A stretch of 7,144 bases of DNA from Alphaproteobacteria bacterium. Its GTDB lineage: Bacteria > Pseudomonadota > Alphaproteobacteria > Micavibrionales > Micavibrionaceae. Below, piece after piece: positions 5,623 to 7,144 of the stretch; the stretch's first letter is position 1, and each line of letters starts with the position of its first letter. The notes beneath the pieces were generated by a model. That model saw nothing but the letters and a program-made list of their open reading frames with translations. It was not told the DNA's origin and did not search any database. The stretch spans positions 1 through 7,144 of the forward strand of contig DAOWDF010000305.1 of assembly GCA_030639165.1 (NCBI GenBank), given 5' to 3'. Made by a program: the position numbers and the translations under genes.

Positions 5623-6565
5623 TTATCAATACTTTCGGAACTTTAAAACTGATATTCTCTTTTACAATAGAGACCTCCTCTATCGTAACCGCAAAATGCT
5701 TTCTTGCCATTGTGATAACTTCATCCACTAGCACCTCAGGAGCAGAAGCCCCCGCGCTTAAGCCTAATGAACTAACCCCATCAAGCCAGCTCCAATCAAT
5801 ATCACTTGCACGCTGTACCAGCATGGATTTAGGGCAACCATTAAGCGCAGCCACCTCAACTAATCGATTTGAATTGGACGAATTAGGCGCGCCAAGAACC
5901 ATAACCGCATCACTTAAATGCGCAATGGCCTTCATAGCACCCTGACGGTTAGTCGTTGCATAGCAAATATCCTCCTTATGAGGTGACTTTATGTCAGGAA
6001 ACTTACCCTTCAAAGCCTTCACAATATCCCCCGTATCATCAATAGATAAAGTAGTCTGCGTACAATAAGCTAGCTTCTCACCATCAGTAATTTCAAGAGC
6101 CTCAACATCGCTCGCTGTCTCAACTAATATAACTGCGCCATCAGGCAATTGCCCCATAGTGCCAATGACTTCTGGGTGACCAATATGGCCGATAAGTATA
6201 ATCCTGCACCCTGCCTTGTAATGCCTCTCGGCCTCTATATGAACTTTACTAACCAAGGGACACGTTGCATCAATAAAGAACATGTTACGCTCATTTGCTT
6301 GCCTTGGGACTGATTTAGCAACGCCATGGGCAGAGAAAATTACGGGTTGCCCGTCATTAGGGATTTCATGAAGCTCTTCTACAAAAATTGCACCCTTATC
6401 GCGCAAGGAGTCCACAACATATTTATTATGAACAATTTCATGACGCACATAAACAGGCGCGCCATATTTAATTAATGCCAGCTCAACAATCTGAATCGCC
6501 CTATCAACGCCCGCGCAAAACCCACGCGGCGCGGCCAAGACTATTTTCAACGGTTTATTTCCCAT
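5612..6565 (-). CDS. ispH: 4-hydroxy-3-methylbut-2-enyl diphosphate reductase
   Basis: IspH (LytB) catalyses the last step of the MEP pathway, reducing HMBPP to IPP and DMAPP in the cytoplasm with an iron-sulfur cluster. At 317 residues it has the family's normal length. The three cluster cysteines are Cys17 (PRGFCAGVDRAI), Cys102 (DATCPLV) and Cys201 (DICYATTNRQ). Substrate-binding residues are in place: His46 (IVHN), His80 (SAHG), His130 and Glu132 (GHPEV), TQTTLS (169-174), SSNSNR (229-234) and Ser274 (GASAPE). ATG 6563-6565 is the sensible start because the next Met is far inside. No Shine-Dalgarno precedes it, and a -10-like hexamer ends 6 nt upstream, suggesting a leaderless message. 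It heads an operon with the P-loop kinase and rnhA. A plausible alternative function does not exist for this sequence. Confidence 0.97.
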   Translation of the reverse strand: MGNKPLKIVLAAPRGFCAGVDRAIQIVELALIKYGAPVYVRHEIVHNKYVVDSLRDKGAIFVEELHEIPNDGQPVIFSAHGVAKSVPRQANERNMFFIDATCPLVSKVHIEAERHYKAGCRIILIGHIGHPEVIGTMGQLPDGAVILVETASDVEALEITDGEKLAYCTQTTLSIDDTGDIVKALKGKFPDIKSPHKEDICYATTNRQGAMKAIAHLSDAVMVLGAPNSSNSNRLVEVAALNGCPKSMLVQRASDIDWSWLDGVSSLGLSAGASAPEVLVDEVITMARKHFAVTIEEVSIVKENISFKVPKVLINEG

Positions 6566-6571
6566 GCAGAA

Positions 6572-6600
6572 TGTATAATCTATAATCTTGCACTATTCAA
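6572..6600 (-). promoter_or_regulatory. Candidate promoter of the ispH operon
   Basis: On the minus strand TTGAAT (complement of 6595-6600, 4/6) and TATACA (complement of 6572-6577, 5/6) are separated by 17 nt. Six bases (6566-6571) remain before the ispH ATG, the same geometry as at mgtE, so transcription would start at or next to the ATG. The -35 overlaps that of the divergent lipoprotein promoter. Confidence 0.45.
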
Positions 6601-6624
6601 CTTTCTTAAGTAGTCTATTATAAT
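6596..6624 (+). promoter_or_regulatory. Candidate promoter of the lipoprotein gene
   Basis: A perfect TATAAT lies at 6619-6624. With a 17-nt spacer the -35 would be TTCAAC (6596-6601), only 3/6 to consensus. The predicted start near 6631 gives a leader of about 18 nt containing the AGGA ribosome-binding site. The -35 coincides with the one on the opposite strand for ispH, so the two promoters may exclude each other or share an activator. Confidence 0.45.
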
Positions 6625-6635
6625 AATTTCTAGCT

Positions 6636-6639
6636 AGGA
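6636..6639 (+). promoter_or_regulatory. Ribosome-binding site of the lipoprotein gene
   Basis: AGGA ends 9 nt before the ATG at 6649. This is the clearest Shine-Dalgarno sequence in the window and fixes the start, which also gives a normal-length signal peptide. Confidence 0.6.
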
Positions 6640-6648
6640 TCTTAGTCA

Positions 6649-7144
6649 ATGCGATACACCAAAATTTTAACCTTACTTCTCTGCGTATTAGGGCTTGGAT
6701 CCTGTCAAACATTTGTTGCATTACAAGATGACCTTAGCGACTTAAAAGCAAGAAACCTGCAAACTGCGCGGGTTGTTGGCGGTAAATCAGAAATATTGCT
6801 AGAAAGTCCATGCCCAAAAATAAAAATAGTTGATGACCTTAGCTCGCTAAGTGATTTCTCTACCCCCAGTAATTTAACAAAAGAAAACCTTGTCTCCAGA
6901 GTAGACTTAAAAGGCGCAGAAAGTACATGCCACCTAGGATCAAAAAGCGTTATTGTTGATTTAAAGCTTATTTTCGATGGTTATTTAGGGGCAAAAGGCC
7001 GCCTAAAATCCACCGACAAACCATTCTTCTCATACCCCTATTTCATCGCTATCACCGACCCAAGTGGGAAAATTATGGCCAAAGAAATATTTGCCGCCTC
7101 AATTACATATGGCGCGAATGAAAACAAACATGAGTATTTTGAAA
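6649..7144 (+). CDS. Predicted lipoprotein, 5' part (runs off the window)
   Basis: The frame is open from ATG 6649 to the end of the window, giving 165 residues without a stop. The start has a lipoprotein signal peptide: a basic tip (R2, K5), a hydrophobic core (I6-L16) and the lipobox LGSC (16-19), so Cys19 would be lipidated after signal peptidase II cleavage. The mature part has two further cysteines, Cys55 in SPCPKI and Cys94 in STCHLG, which could form a disulfide in the periplasm. It also has beta-rich segments, VIVDLKLIF (101-109) and YPYFIAITDPSGKIMAKEIF (129-148). This CP ... C ... YF-AI-DP-G pattern resembles, from memory, a conserved alphaproteobacterial lipoprotein of unknown function. 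The residue after the lipid Cys is Gln, not Asp, so outer-membrane sorting would be expected by the E. coli rule. It is divergent from ispH. Confidence 0.85.
   Translation, partial: MRYTKILTLLLCVLGLGSCQTFVALQDDLSDLKARNLQTARVVGGKSEILLESPCPKIKIVDDLSSLSDFSTPSNLTKENLVSRVDLKGAESTCHLGSKSVIVDLKLIFDGYLGAKGRLKSTDKPFFSYPYFIAITDPSGKIMAKEIFAASITYGANENKHEYFE

Overview
The window reads as chromosomal housekeeping DNA from a low-to-moderate GC (about 40% by eye) alphaproteobacterium. The basis is the ispH ... rnhA gene order, an alphaproteobacterial-looking lipoprotein, and two intergenic palindromic elements of about 120 bp that begin GTCATC and end ATGAC/GATGAC. Such elements resemble those scattered through Rickettsiales and related genomes. 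The assignment is inference; no rRNA or other decisive marker gene is present. MEP isoprenoid synthesis and peptidoglycan polymerisation both point to a cell that builds its own wall and isoprenoids.

Layout. Positions 1-128 hold the 3' end of an unrecognised plus-strand gene. mgtE (178-1566, +) is a full-length Mg2+ channel/transporter with intact regulatory and pore motifs. A GNAT acetyltransferase (1630-2163, +) follows behind an 18-bp perfect palindrome. Repeat copy 1 (2181-2301) separates it from a class A penicillin-binding protein (2326-4281, +). Repeat copy 2 (4297-4416) lies in the convergent gap between that gene and a minus-strand operon read from 6565 down to 4448: ispH, a P-loop kinase-like ATPase, then rnhA. 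The ispH and kinase genes overlap by 11 nt, and kinase and rnhA are 2 nt apart. A divergent lipoprotein gene (6649 to beyond 7144, +) starts 83 nt from ispH and runs off the window.

The genes do not form one pathway: Mg2+ transport, a solitary acetyltransferase, cell-wall synthesis, isoprenoid synthesis coupled to RNase H, and a secreted lipoprotein. No defence system, prophage, CRISPR array, tRNA, rRNA or transposase was seen. The points most worth a second look are (1) the two palindromic elements, whose stems keep pairing although their sequences differ; (2) copy 1 carrying a promoter-like pair and a 16-17 bp hairpin just before the PBP ribosome-binding site; (3) -10 hexamers exactly 6 nt before the mgtE and ispH ATGs, suggesting leaderless mRNAs; and (4) an uncharacterised shikimate-kinase-like P-loop protein in the slot between ispH and rnhA where many alphaproteobacteria carry thrB. 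I see no convincing wholly new system here.
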